NCBI GenBank assembly: GCA_023511485.1
Contig: JAIMBH010000007.1
Location: 21,330-85,329, forward strand
Direction: 5' to 3'
DNA length: 64,000 bases
Source: Bacillota bacterium
GTDB lineage: Bacteria; Actinomycetota; Aquicultoria; Aquicultorales; Aquicultoraceae
The position numbers and the translations under genes were made by a program. Below are positions 44,450 through 52,262 of the stretch, piece after piece; within the stretch, counting starts at the first letter, position 1, and each line of letters begins with the position of its first letter. Below the pieces are notes generated by a model. That model made no database searches. It was not told the origin of the DNA and saw only the letters and a program-made list of their open reading frames with translations.

Positions 44450-45721
44450 TTACTCAACCAGCCAGACAGTGTCTATCCCAAAATATCCACTTGGTATGGG
44501 ACCGGGGGCACCCTCAGCTACGGTGCCATCAGTAAAATAGCCGCTTATAGTCTTGGGCTGTCCATTGAAGTTGAACCCAGTAATAACAAACTCAGCAAAA
44601 CCGACAACATGATATTTACCAGGGCTCCCCCCACCTTCGGTATAGCTGTAGACAGGAACCAGAAGCTTTGGGTTTGAATTTTTTCTCCATGAAAGCGCAT
44701 CTTTTAAGCTATCTTTGACGCCCACACCATTGGCTACATCGCCTGCATAGACATAATCTTGAAAACCGTTCTTTATCCACTCGGCGTAGTCAGGGACACC
44801 GGTTCCGCTACCCTTAAAATCACAGAGCCAGAAATAACCTTTCTGGGCGCTGTTTCCACCTGTGCTGGCGCTGATGGTTTTATTATTGCTACTCGTCGTT
44901 AAATAGGCTGTATTTGTGACCGCACCAACATAGACCGAGGTAGCTTTAACCGAGAAACGCATTATTCTATAATCCCCTGGTGAGACATTAGAAAAGCCCC
45001 ATGTTACCATTTTCGTTGAGGGGTCATACAAGCCACCGTTAGTCGCAGATCCATTTACGTAAACCGTTCCATCGGGAATATAATCATATATAGTTGCGCT
45101 CTCTGGCTTATTGCTGGTATTGTTATAGGTAATTGTGTAGGTGATGATATCTCCATTGATGCTTTGCTCCTTGCTAAAAACATCAATAGGACGGTCTTCA
45201 CCGATCTCAAAGGTACCTGCGTTCTCAGCACCTGTATATTCAGATATCTTCTGCAGAGGGACGATAAAGGGAACGAGCTTGGCAACACCGTGCGCTGCAC
45301 CAAAGGCGGCTGTTGACCTGGTAGCTACCCGGGAAGTCTTTCTACCTATCAAGCCACCGAAAAATATGCCCCGCTCAGTCCCTGCAACTACTTGCACCTT
45401 ATTGCCTTCCAAAAAATTGACCGCAATTTGAGATGCAGCCACATTTGTGTTTTCCGATACATAATCAATTGCTTTTTGCCTTGCCTCATCCGCACTCCTA
45501 CCTTCGGCAATATCCATAGCCGCCGCAAGAGCCGCCGCATCTGTACTCGTTTGAAGCTGCCTGCGCTCCTGATACAGAATCCCGATATCGGTAACTACCG
45601 CAACGCTCAAAAGCAGGGCTACCAGTGCTACTGCAACCACTATAACCACTACTCCACGCTCTTCTTTGAATTTGCCTTTGAACTCTTCTTTAAAAAAGCG
45701 TTTCTCTTCCACGCTAACCAT
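44450..45721 (-). CDS. TadG-like pseudopilin-related protein with DUF11 domain
   Basis: 423 residues. N-terminal Tad/TadG helix (about 20-45) preceded by ERGVVVIVVAVALVALLLSV and followed by DIGILYQERRQLQTSTDAAALAAAMDIAEG, the TadG signature. A beta-rich middle (about 190-285) has DUF11-like ITYTITYNNTSNKPESATIYDYIPDG. The C-terminal part is unique. Likely exported and located at the pilus or cell wall; the DUF11 insertion may mediate surface contact. Confidence 0.83.
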   Translation of the reverse strand: MVSVEEKRFFKEEFKGKFKEERGVVVIVVAVALVALLLSVAVVTDIGILYQERRQLQTSTDAAALAAAMDIAEGRSADEARQKAIDYVSENTNVAASQIAVNFLEGNKVQVVAGTERGIFFGGLIGRKTSRVATRSTAAFGAAHGVAKLVPFIVPLQKISEYTGAENAGTFEIGEDRPIDVFSKEQSINGDIITYTITYNNTSNKPESATIYDYIPDGTVYVNGSATNGGLYDPSTKMVTWGFSNVSPGDYRIMRFSVKATSVYVGAVTNTAYLTTSSNNKTISASTGGNSAQKGYFWLCDFKGSGTGVPDYAEWIKNGFQDYVYAGDVANGVGVKDSLKDALSWRKNSNPKLLVPVYSYTEGGGSPGKYHVVGFAEFVITGFNFNGQPKTISGYFTDGTVAEGAPGPIPSGYFGIDTVWLVE

Positions 45722-45744
45722 CCTTAAAACCTTAATCCTTAACC

Positions 45745-46158
45745 CTAGTATTCAACTCTCATCCTAGCCTTACTTGTAAGGTGAACAGTGGTCTTGGCAA
45801 ACATAGGTATATTTAATGGTCGATCATACGTAACCGTAACTTCGACAGGATATCCGTGCTCCGGTGTCCCATCCGCAGAAAGATAGGATATCGATACCGT
45901 GCTCGGATTTACTGGATAAGCCCTCTGCCTGACCTCGGATTCGCTAAACTCTCCGACTGCCGCAAGTCTTGCGCCTTCACGTGCCGCATGCGTTATAGCA
46001 AGGTAGTCCCGGTAGGCAAGTCCGAATTGAAATATCCCGAATAAAATTAGAGTTAACACAGGCAGTATAATCGCAAGCTCTACCGAACTTGCCCCTTGTT
46101 GATTTGCAATCTTAAATTTTTGATCTTTAACCTGATTCGGTTTCGACATATGAATCAA
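45745..46158 (-). CDS. tadE: TadE-like minor pseudopilin
   Basis: 137 residues. Basic N-terminus, QQGASSVELAIILPVLTLILFGIFQFGL membrane/prepilin-type segment with the conserved Glu of TadE, then a small beta domain. Prepilin peptidase substrate by family. 23 bp before the TadG-like gene. Confidence 0.9.
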   Translation of the reverse strand: MIHMSKPNQVKDQKFKIANQQGASSVELAIILPVLTLILFGIFQFGLAYRDYLAITHAAREGARLAAVGEFSESEVRQRAYPVNPSTVSISYLSADGTPEHGYPVEVTVTYDRPLNIPMFAKTTVHLTSKARMRVEY

Positions 46159-46177
46159 CCTTCGTTCATTCTTTAGT

Positions 46178-46208
46178 TTTTAAGACCCCACACCTCTGGT
46201 GCGGGGTC
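46178..46208 (-). terminator. Hairpin between Flp pilin and tadE
   Basis: GACCCCGCACC / GGTGTGGGGTC stem with 3-nt loop, followed by TTAAAAACT on the minus strand. Probably a leaky terminator that lets pilins be made in excess of the assembly proteins. Confidence 0.65.
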
Positions 46209-46240
46209 TTTCTTTAGTATTTCTTTAGTAATAGCTGTCC

Positions 46241-46417
46241 TTATCCTAGATTACTTACTATTGTGTTGAATGCTTGTAGAATCTTCTGCCCTAAGATAAC
46301 TACTGTACCGATAATTACTGCTGCGATTAGAGCGACCATTATACCATACTCTACAGCGGTCGCACCGTCTTCTTCTTCGAGACGGGAAGCTAACTTCTCA
46401 TAAAACCAAACTAACAT
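46241..46417 (-). CDS. flp: Flp-type pilin (second copy)
   Basis: 58 residues: MLVWFYEKLASRLEEEDGAT, then AVEYGIMVALIAAVIIGTVV and a short C-terminus ending VSNLG. Flp/Fap pilin signature; the Glu in VEYG is the +5-type residue needed after prepilin cleavage. GGAGGG upstream of the ATG. Close paralogue of the pilin at 46440. Confidence 0.93.
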   Translation of the reverse strand: MLVWFYEKLASRLEEEDGATAVEYGIMVALIAAVIIGTVVILGQKILQAFNTIVSNLG

Positions 46418-46439
46418 CTCAAACCCTCCTAAAAGTTAT

Positions 46440-46631
46440 TTAGCTAAGGCCGCTTATTACGGCTTGGAAAGCACCTTCGACTTTGGTTCCCAGGACAATT
46501 ACCATACCGATAATAACTGCCGCTATCAGGGCAACCATAATCCCATACTCAACTGCAGTAGCTCCTTCTTCGCCGGCAATAATCCTGTTCAGTCCTGTCC
46601 TGCTTACTCCTGCTTGCAATAATTTATGCAT
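46440..46631 (-). CDS. flp: Flp-type pilin (first copy)
   Basis: 63 residues with GEEGATAVEYGIMVALIAAV and the hydrophobic helix, ending VISGLS. The leader is longer than in the second copy. First gene of the Tad locus; both pilins are transcribed before the terminator at 46178. No prepilin peptidase gene in this window. Confidence 0.94.
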   Translation of the reverse strand: MHKLLQAGVSRTGLNRIIAGEEGATAVEYGIMVALIAAVIIGMVIVLGTKVEGAFQAVISGLS

Positions 46632-46710
46632 CCTGACCTCCTTCAGTTAACTTACATCTATATAATGAGCTTCACGGTAACCAGTACTTATTGTGTTACT
46701 CTGCACTCTT

Positions 46711-46740
46711 TGTATAGTTATCGGTTGGTAATGCTGTAAA
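46711..46740 (-). promoter_or_regulatory. Candidate promoter of the Tad locus
   Basis: TTTACA (46740-46735), 18-nt spacer and TATACA (46716-46711) on the minus strand, about 80 bp before the first pilin ATG. No c-di-GMP riboswitch-like sequence seen. Confidence 0.4.
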
Positions 46741-46854
46741 CTTTAGGCCTAGAAGGTAATTAATGGAAGATTATTGTTATTTGTATTGATATTTACTATT
46801 TGTGCTGTTCTGGGGCAAAATCCAATCCAGTAAATTAGAAGGGATTCATCAATA

Positions 46855-47367
46855 CTATACGAGGCTTGAACCAGCGTACACCCAATTAAACTTGCCCTTA
46901 GGTATAAGGTTTAGGTCCTCCATTTTCTTAACCATAAGTGGCTCGCTAACCGCAAAGAGATTAGCAAGGAACTTATGATCGTTGAACCACTTTGGCGCCT
47001 CACGCTTTATCATAGGAGTAGGAATGCATAGCTCTGCTGCAAACATATCTGCCTCTTTATGGTAATGCTCTTTATCTGGCCTTCTTTGGTACGCTATGTC
47101 TTGGCTGTGGAGCAGGTAGTGGCCAAGCTCATGCGAAATGGTAAACCGTTTTCTAGTTTCGGGCATCATCTTATTTAAAACAATGTAGTAATCATCGCTA
47201 TATTTTGTAAGCGCACCATAGAACCAAGTATCGGTAGACATTTCTACTATTTCTATGCCAAGCCTACTTGCAATCTCCCTTACATCTACAGGTGGCTCAG
47301 CAATATTTAAGTCTTCAATCAAATCCAAAGCTTGATCTTTTATGTAACCGTACGTATAGATAGGCAT
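46855..47367 (-). CDS. ImmA/IrrE-family metallopeptidase
   Basis: 170 residues. Zinc site H79-E80-x-x-H83 in RFTISHELGHYLLH, and an EADMFAAELCIP segment (about 106-117) for the third ligand. Such peptidases cleave XRE-type repressors in response to stress; here the gene follows an XRE gene by 10 bp. Confidence 0.92.
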   Translation of the reverse strand: MPIYTYGYIKDQALDLIEDLNIAEPPVDVREIASRLGIEIVEMSTDTWFYGALTKYSDDYYIVLNKMMPETRKRFTISHELGHYLLHSQDIAYQRRPDKEHYHKEADMFAAELCIPTPMIKREAPKWFNDHKFLANLFAVSEPLMVKKMEDLNLIPKGKFNWVYAGSSLV

Positions 47368-47377
47368 TGGGCTCTCC

Positions 47378-47728
47378 TTAATCTTTGCCCTCAGCCCTCC
47401 GTTTGGCTTTGATTATCTCTAGCACGTCGAGCATTAGCCGACGTTCTTCTTCAGAGAAATTCGGATCTGCCATAAGAAGGGCTTCGAGACTTATTTCTTG
47501 TCTGGTATCCTGGGTGACGGCCTCTCCCATGAGCCAAGCAACCGATACGTCGTATAGATCTGCAAGCCTCTTGAGACGCGGCATAGGAATTCTGCGGCGT
47601 GCATTCTCATACATCGCAAGGATAGATTCCTTAAATTCCCCGCCCGTCATGTTTTCAATGTCTTTGCGGCTCAAACCCCTGCTCTCACGGATGTGACGGA
47701 GGCGCCAACCGACATCATGCTCGTACAT
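47378..47728 (-). CDS. XRE-family transcriptional regulator
   Basis: 116 residues. Helix-turn-helix in the first 70 residues (WRLRHIRESRGLSRKDIENMTGG...YDVSVAWLMG), then a charged C-terminal helix. Presumed target of the adjacent ImmA-type peptidase; its operator is unknown. Divergence from phage-type pairs cannot be judged; no prophage genes lie nearby. Confidence 0.9.
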   Translation of the reverse strand: MYEHDVGWRLRHIRESRGLSRKDIENMTGGEFKESILAMYENARRRIPMPRLKRLADLYDVSVAWLMGEAVTQDTRQEISLEALLMADPNFSEEERRLMLDVLEIIKAKRRAEGKD

Positions 47729-47976
47729 TTTACCACCTTCACAACTAGTACGACTTAACAGATTCTGCCATCTACCCTTAGCCTATTTATCGGCAGATTT
47801 AGAACGGTTATTTAGCACTTTTTGTTAATTGCTTGATTTAATTGCACTTATTGTGCAGTATAGCTGCAGCAATACTATATCATTGCTCGATTAGCCAAGC
47901 AATTACAACCATCAATGCTTCGGGCTTCAATCGTCGCTATCATCAGCTCAAAGCAAACTCAGCTCAAAGTAAATAC

Positions 47977-50775
47977 TTAAGCTACTTTTCGATGAGATTC
48001 TTTATAGGGCTTCCTAGCTTGCCCTTTAACCGCTTTCCGGCCCATATTTGCAGCATATCGGCGGGCAATCCATTTCCTTATTTCGTCAGCAATCAATATC
48101 AACGGCGTAAATGCAAACAAGAATAGCCAATCAGTTAACCTTAGTGGAGCGGTGTTAAATATGGGCTGAAGGAAAGGCGTATAGACAAGGAGGAATATGA
48201 TTACCAGCTCGCTTACTATGCCCCATAAATAGAACCTGTTGCTGAAAAATCCTTTCTGAAGTATCGAGGTTCGCTCTGTTCTAACAGCAAAACCATTTCC
48301 AATCTGCATAGCCACAATCGAAGCAAGCACCATGGTAGTCGCAACCATATAATTTGCGCCTTGATCAGGGAGGGGCTCACCTGGTCTCCACCCCCGGGTA
48401 TAATATGCATAATAATAAGCAAGCATACTAACGGTTGCCTCAATCGCGCCAAGAAATAAATAGGCACGTGCAATGAGTGAAAAGTCCAGAATCCTCTTGC
48501 CTTGAGGCCGCGGTGGCCTGTCCATGACATCTGGCTCAGGTGCTTCCGACCCCAAAGCCAGCGCCGGCACTATATCGGTCCCTAGATCTACCGCAAGAAT
48601 TTGCAGGATTCGAAGTGGTAGTGGAATCCCAAACATAACAAACAAAATAAATGGCACCATCTCCGGGACGTTGCTTGCAAAAATATACGTGATAAACCTG
48701 CGGATATTGTCATAAACAGCCCTGCCTTCTTCGACCGCATAGACTATACTCGCAAAGTTATCGTCGGTTAGCACCATTTCCGCAGCTTCTTTTGCCACGT
48801 CAGTCCCGGCAATGCCCATGGCAACTCCTATATCTGCCCGTTTTAAGGCCGGCGCATCATTTACACCATCGCCAGTAACCGCTACGATTTGTCCACGGTC
48901 TTTCAGTACAGAAACTATTCTTGTTTTATGCTCAGGAGAAATGCGAGCAAAAATCACCTCTTCTTTAAATATAATATCGCTGAGTTCTTTGTCGCTGATC
49001 TTATCTATTTCTGATCCAGTAATTATTCTTACGTCGCCTTTAACGATACCGATTTTTCGGGCAATAGACTCGGCAGTAAGCCCATAATCACCCGTTATCA
49101 TAATAATTTTAATGCCGGCTCGCTGAGCGAGATTTACAGCCTGCTCCACTTCTGGTCGCGGTGGATCCTGCATTGCCATCAATCCAAGAAATACTAGATC
49201 TCGCTCGGCGCTCTCGACTTTATAAGCAACGCTGGGAGGCAATTCCCTGTAGGCAACTGCTAGAACCCTAAGACCACGCCGTGCGAAGCTATCGTTTGCT
49301 GTAATTATCTCCTGCCTCAAATCATCCGTTAGATCAACAATTCCTTCACTAAGCCTAATTCTTGTTGAGAAGCCAAGGATTTCCTTAGGAGCTCCTTTCA
49401 CGCATGCCAGGGGTTTAGGTAGAAACCGGTGTATACTCGACATCATTTTTCTTGCCGATTCAAAAGGCAAAAGATAAACCCTCGGGTGTTCTTTTAATTC
49501 TTTTTCTATGTCGAATCCTGCTTTCTTTGCAGCTACTAGAAGCGCTGCTTCTGTCGGGTCGCCAATAATGCTCCAGCTGGTACGTCCATCGCCTGGTGGA
49601 ATCAACCTCGATGTATTGCAGAACGCCGCCGACATGAACAGCATATCCAGAGAACGCAATTCTTCACGGCTAAGCACCCTGTGGTCGATGGTAAAGTCAC
49701 CCTTTGGCTCGTATCCGACGCCCCCCACATTTATAATCTTCCTATCGGCCCATATTTCTCTTACCGTCATCTCATTTTGAGTGAGGGTTCCCGTTTTGTC
49801 GGTACAAATTACATTGGTTGAGCCAAGGGTTTCAACTGCTGAGAGCTTCTTTATCAACGCATGCTTGCGTGCCATCCTTTGAACGCCAAGAGCTAAAGAT
49901 AGAGTAACCGTAGGCAGTAGACCTTCAGGCACGTTTGCTACGATTATGCCGATAGAAAACAGGAAGGCCACGGGCAGGCTAAGTCCAGCTATCTGGCTGC
50001 CAAGAATGAAGAAAATTATGCCGAGGGTGATCGCCAATATTGCAACAATTCTTGTAATCCAAATCATTTCCTTTTGCAAAGGACTAAACTCTGTAGCTGT
50101 TCTCTGGGTAAGACCTGCGATTTTGCCAAACTCGGTACGTGCACCTGTAGCATAAACTACCGCTCTACCAGAACCTCTTGCAACACTTGTACCGGCGAAT
50201 ACAATATTTGGCGATTCTATGAGCTTAACGCCTTCCTTAAGTACTGGGTCGCTTGTCCTTCGAACCGGCGCCGATTCGCCTGTCAGGGTAGCATTGATAG
50301 TTCGCATCTCAAATTCCTCAACCAGACGGGCGTCTGCTGAAATATTGTCACCCTCTTCCAGCACAATAACGTCTCCCGGCACTAACTCTTCCACGGGAAT
50401 CCGTTTTATCGCGCCGTCTCTTAAAACTTTCGAGTAACTCGGAAGCAGTTTCTTAAGAGCTTCGGTTGCTTTTTCGGCCTTATATTCCTGCCAGAAGCTA
50501 AATATTGCATTGATAACAATAACGGCGATGATGGAATATCCAAGCTCTGGAAGACCTCCTATAAATGCAAGTGCGGCGCCGACCCAAAGCAACACGGCAA
50601 AAAGGTGGTAGAAGTTTGATATAAATTTTAGTATTAGGGATGTTCCTTTAACCTCTTCGATTTTGTTTGGACCGTACTCGTCTAGGCGCCTCTTAGCTTC
50701 ATCTTCACTTAAGCCTCGGGGAGACGAATTTAGCTTGCTGTATACTTCATCTCTGTTAAGTCTAAAAATTTCCAT
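47977..50775 (-). CDS. P2-type cation-transporting ATPase, copy A
   Basis: 932 residues. N-terminal cation-ATPase domain (1-70), TGESAPV actuator loop, TM4 motif [28 protein letters not shown] phosphorylation site, TGDGVNDAPALKRADIG hinge, and six C-terminal helices. PEGLLPT with KKLSAVETLGSTNVICTDKTG resembles the Na/K-like P2C group more than SERCA (PEGLPA), so Na, K or H transport is a better guess than Ca, but ion identity is not proven. Immediately downstream of the TrkA pair. Confidence 0.9.
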   Translation of the reverse strand: MEIFRLNRDEVYSKLNSSPRGLSEDEAKRRLDEYGPNKIEEVKGTSLILKFISNFYHLFAVLLWVGAALAFIGGLPELGYSIIAVIVINAIFSFWQEYKAEKATEALKKLLPSYSKVLRDGAIKRIPVEELVPGDVIVLEEGDNISADARLVEEFEMRTINATLTGESAPVRRTSDPVLKEGVKLIESPNIVFAGTSVARGSGRAVVYATGARTEFGKIAGLTQRTATEFSPLQKEMIWITRIVAILAITLGIIFFILGSQIAGLSLPVAFLFSIGIIVANVPEGLLPTVTLSLALGVQRMARKHALIKKLSAVETLGSTNVICTDKTGTLTQNEMTVREIWADRKIINVGGVGYEPKGDFTIDHRVLSREELRSLDMLFMSAAFCNTSRLIPPGDGRTSWSIIGDPTEAALLVAAKKAGFDIEKELKEHPRVYLLPFESARKMMSSIHRFLPKPLACVKGAPKEILGFSTRIRLSEGIVDLTDDLRQEIITANDSFARRGLRVLAVAYRELPPSVAYKVESAERDLVFLGLMAMQDPPRPEVEQAVNLAQRAGIKIIMITGDYGLTAESIARKIGIVKGDVRIITGSEIDKISDKELSDIIFKEEVIFARISPEHKTRIVSVLKDRGQIVAVTGDGVNDAPALKRADIGVAMGIAGTDVAKEAAEMVLTDDNFASIVYAVEEGRAVYDNIRRFITYIFASNVPEMVPFILFVMFGIPLPLRILQILAVDLGTDIVPALALGSEAPEPDVMDRPPRPQGKRILDFSLIARAYLFLGAIEATVSMLAYYYAYYTRGWRPGEPLPDQGANYMVATTMVLASIVAMQIGNGFAVRTERTSILQKGFFSNRFYLWGIVSELVIIFLLVYTPFLQPIFNTAPLRLTDWLFLFAFTPLILIADEIRKWIARRYAANMGRKAVKGQARKPYKESHRKVA

Positions 50776-50790
50776 AGGACGACTAACAGA

Positions 50791-51447
50791 TCATCCCACA
50801 AGGATATCTCGAAGATTTTTCTCTAACTCAGGACGGGTTACAAAAAGCAGGCTGTCTCCTACCATAACTTCTGTATTTCCATGCGGTATTATAACCGATG
50901 AGTCCCTAAGCACGGAAACTGCAACGGCATTCTCAGGAATATTCAGGTCCTTAATCATGCGGTTCTTAGCCGGAGAGTCCTCAGGAATACTTATTTCAAC
51001 CAAAGAAAGCTCGCCTACTTTGAGCTTTAGGAGCGTCAAGACTTCCCCAAGGGATATCTCTTCGGTAATCAGCTGAAGTATTATTTGGGGACTGCTTACT
51101 GCAACATCAACCCCCCATCGCCTTGAAAAAAGCCACTGGTTTCTGGGGTCATTGATCCTTCCGATAACTCTCGGCACATGGTATGTCTGCCTTGCCAATT
51201 GAGATATGACAAGGTTATCTTCGTCATATCCAGTAACCGCGGCCACCACATCGGCCCTTAATATGCCCGCCTCCTCCAGGATTCTTGGGTCAGTCGCATC
51301 GCCTTTAAATACGTTTATGTTGGGTTTTCCTTCAAGCTGAGCCAGGTGCTTCTCATCAACATCTATGCAGCCGATCTGATGCATTTCACTAAGATTTAGC
51401 GCCAGATATCTACCTACTTTGCCGGCACCGGCAATTAATATATACAC
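50791..51447 (-). CDS. TrkA-type NAD-binding K+ regulator (CeoC-like)
   Basis: 218 residues: TrkA-N (MYILIAGAGKVGRYLA, ending near residue 125) and TrkA-C (about 135-218). GTG start after GGGAGGTTCAGAT. Half the length of enterobacterial TrkA, as in mycobacterial CeoB/CeoC pairs. RCK domains gate K+ channels or transporters, but no TrkH/KtrB or APC transporter is adjacent here. 13 bp after its paralogue. Confidence 0.9.
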   Translation of the reverse strand: MYILIAGAGKVGRYLALNLSEMHQIGCIDVDEKHLAQLEGKPNINVFKGDATDPRILEEAGILRADVVAAVTGYDEDNLVISQLARQTYHVPRVIGRINDPRNQWLFSRRWGVDVAVSSPQIILQLITEEISLGEVLTLLKLKVGELSLVEISIPEDSPAKNRMIKDLNIPENAVAVSVLRDSSVIIPHGNTEVMVGDSLLFVTRPELEKNLRDILVG

Positions 51448-51460
51448 ATCTGAACCTCCC

Positions 51461-52114
51461 TTAAGCTACAGCGCTTATAAACTCTTCAAGACGGCCAATT
51501 GCAGACCTTGATACCATAACCCGTGCAACATCTCCTTCTTCAAAAACAGTGCCGAGTGTTGGAATAAAAGACCGGCCTCGCCTGGTAATTACCACAACTT
51601 CAAGCTCGCCCGGTATGGTTATGTCCGCAACAGTTCTACCGAAAAGACCAACGGGTATTGCAACTCTTACCAGCTCAACTTCTCCATTGCCAAAACTAAG
51701 TTGCACATCCAAAGCCCTGTGAAATATTAGATCTTCAATCTTATTTACAGCCCACGTAGTCGTTGAAACAGTGGGGACTCCGAGTCTCTCGTAGATATTT
51801 GCCCGAATAGGATCATAAATCCTGGTAACGACGCGAGGCACGTAATAAACTTCTCTGGCAATTCTTGCCGAAATAATATTTAGATTGTCATCCCCGGTAA
51901 CTGCCACGAACGCGTCCACGTCTTCAATTCGTGCTTGTTTTAAGGTGTCCTGGTCCATCGCATGGCCAACTATTCTATTGCCAGTAAACGTTTTCGCTAG
52001 ACGCAGAAAAGCCTCTGGGTCTTGGTCGATAACGGCTATGTCATGCCTGTCAAGCCAAAGTGAATTCGCAAGTTCTGATCCTAAACGACCGCAGCCAACT
52101 ATTATGATACGCAA
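51461..52114 (-). CDS. TrkA-type NAD-binding K+ regulator (CeoB-like)
   Basis: 217 residues with MRIIIVGCGRLGSELA Rossmann start, D-x-D type VIDQDPEAF at the end of strand 2, and a TrkA-C domain. TTG at 52114 lies 8 nt after AGGAG and gives the family N-terminus; a GTG at 52123 adds three residues. First of the TrkA pair, about 150 bp downstream of ATPase copy B. Confidence 0.9.
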   Translation of the reverse strand: MRIIIVGCGRLGSELANSLWLDRHDIAVIDQDPEAFLRLAKTFTGNRIVGHAMDQDTLKQARIEDVDAFVAVTGDDNLNIISARIAREVYYVPRVVTRIYDPIRANIYERLGVPTVSTTTWAVNKIEDLIFHRALDVQLSFGNGEVELVRVAIPVGLFGRTVADITIPGELEVVVITRRGRSFIPTLGTVFEEGDVARVMVSRSAIGRLEEFISAVA

Positions 52115-52262
52115 GTCAATCACTCCTACTCGAATGCCAAGTTAAGAATTTAATTACGGGCTATCGATTGCTTTAAGCTATAAGTATTGCCAACTAGACA
52201 TTAAATTCTTACAATTCAGTATTCGGCATTCGCAATTCCTATATACCTATAACCTGGATTAT

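Noticed and set aside
46632..46854. c-di-GMP riboswitch upstream of the Tad locus
   Set aside because: No GEMM-type core found; only a plausible promoter.
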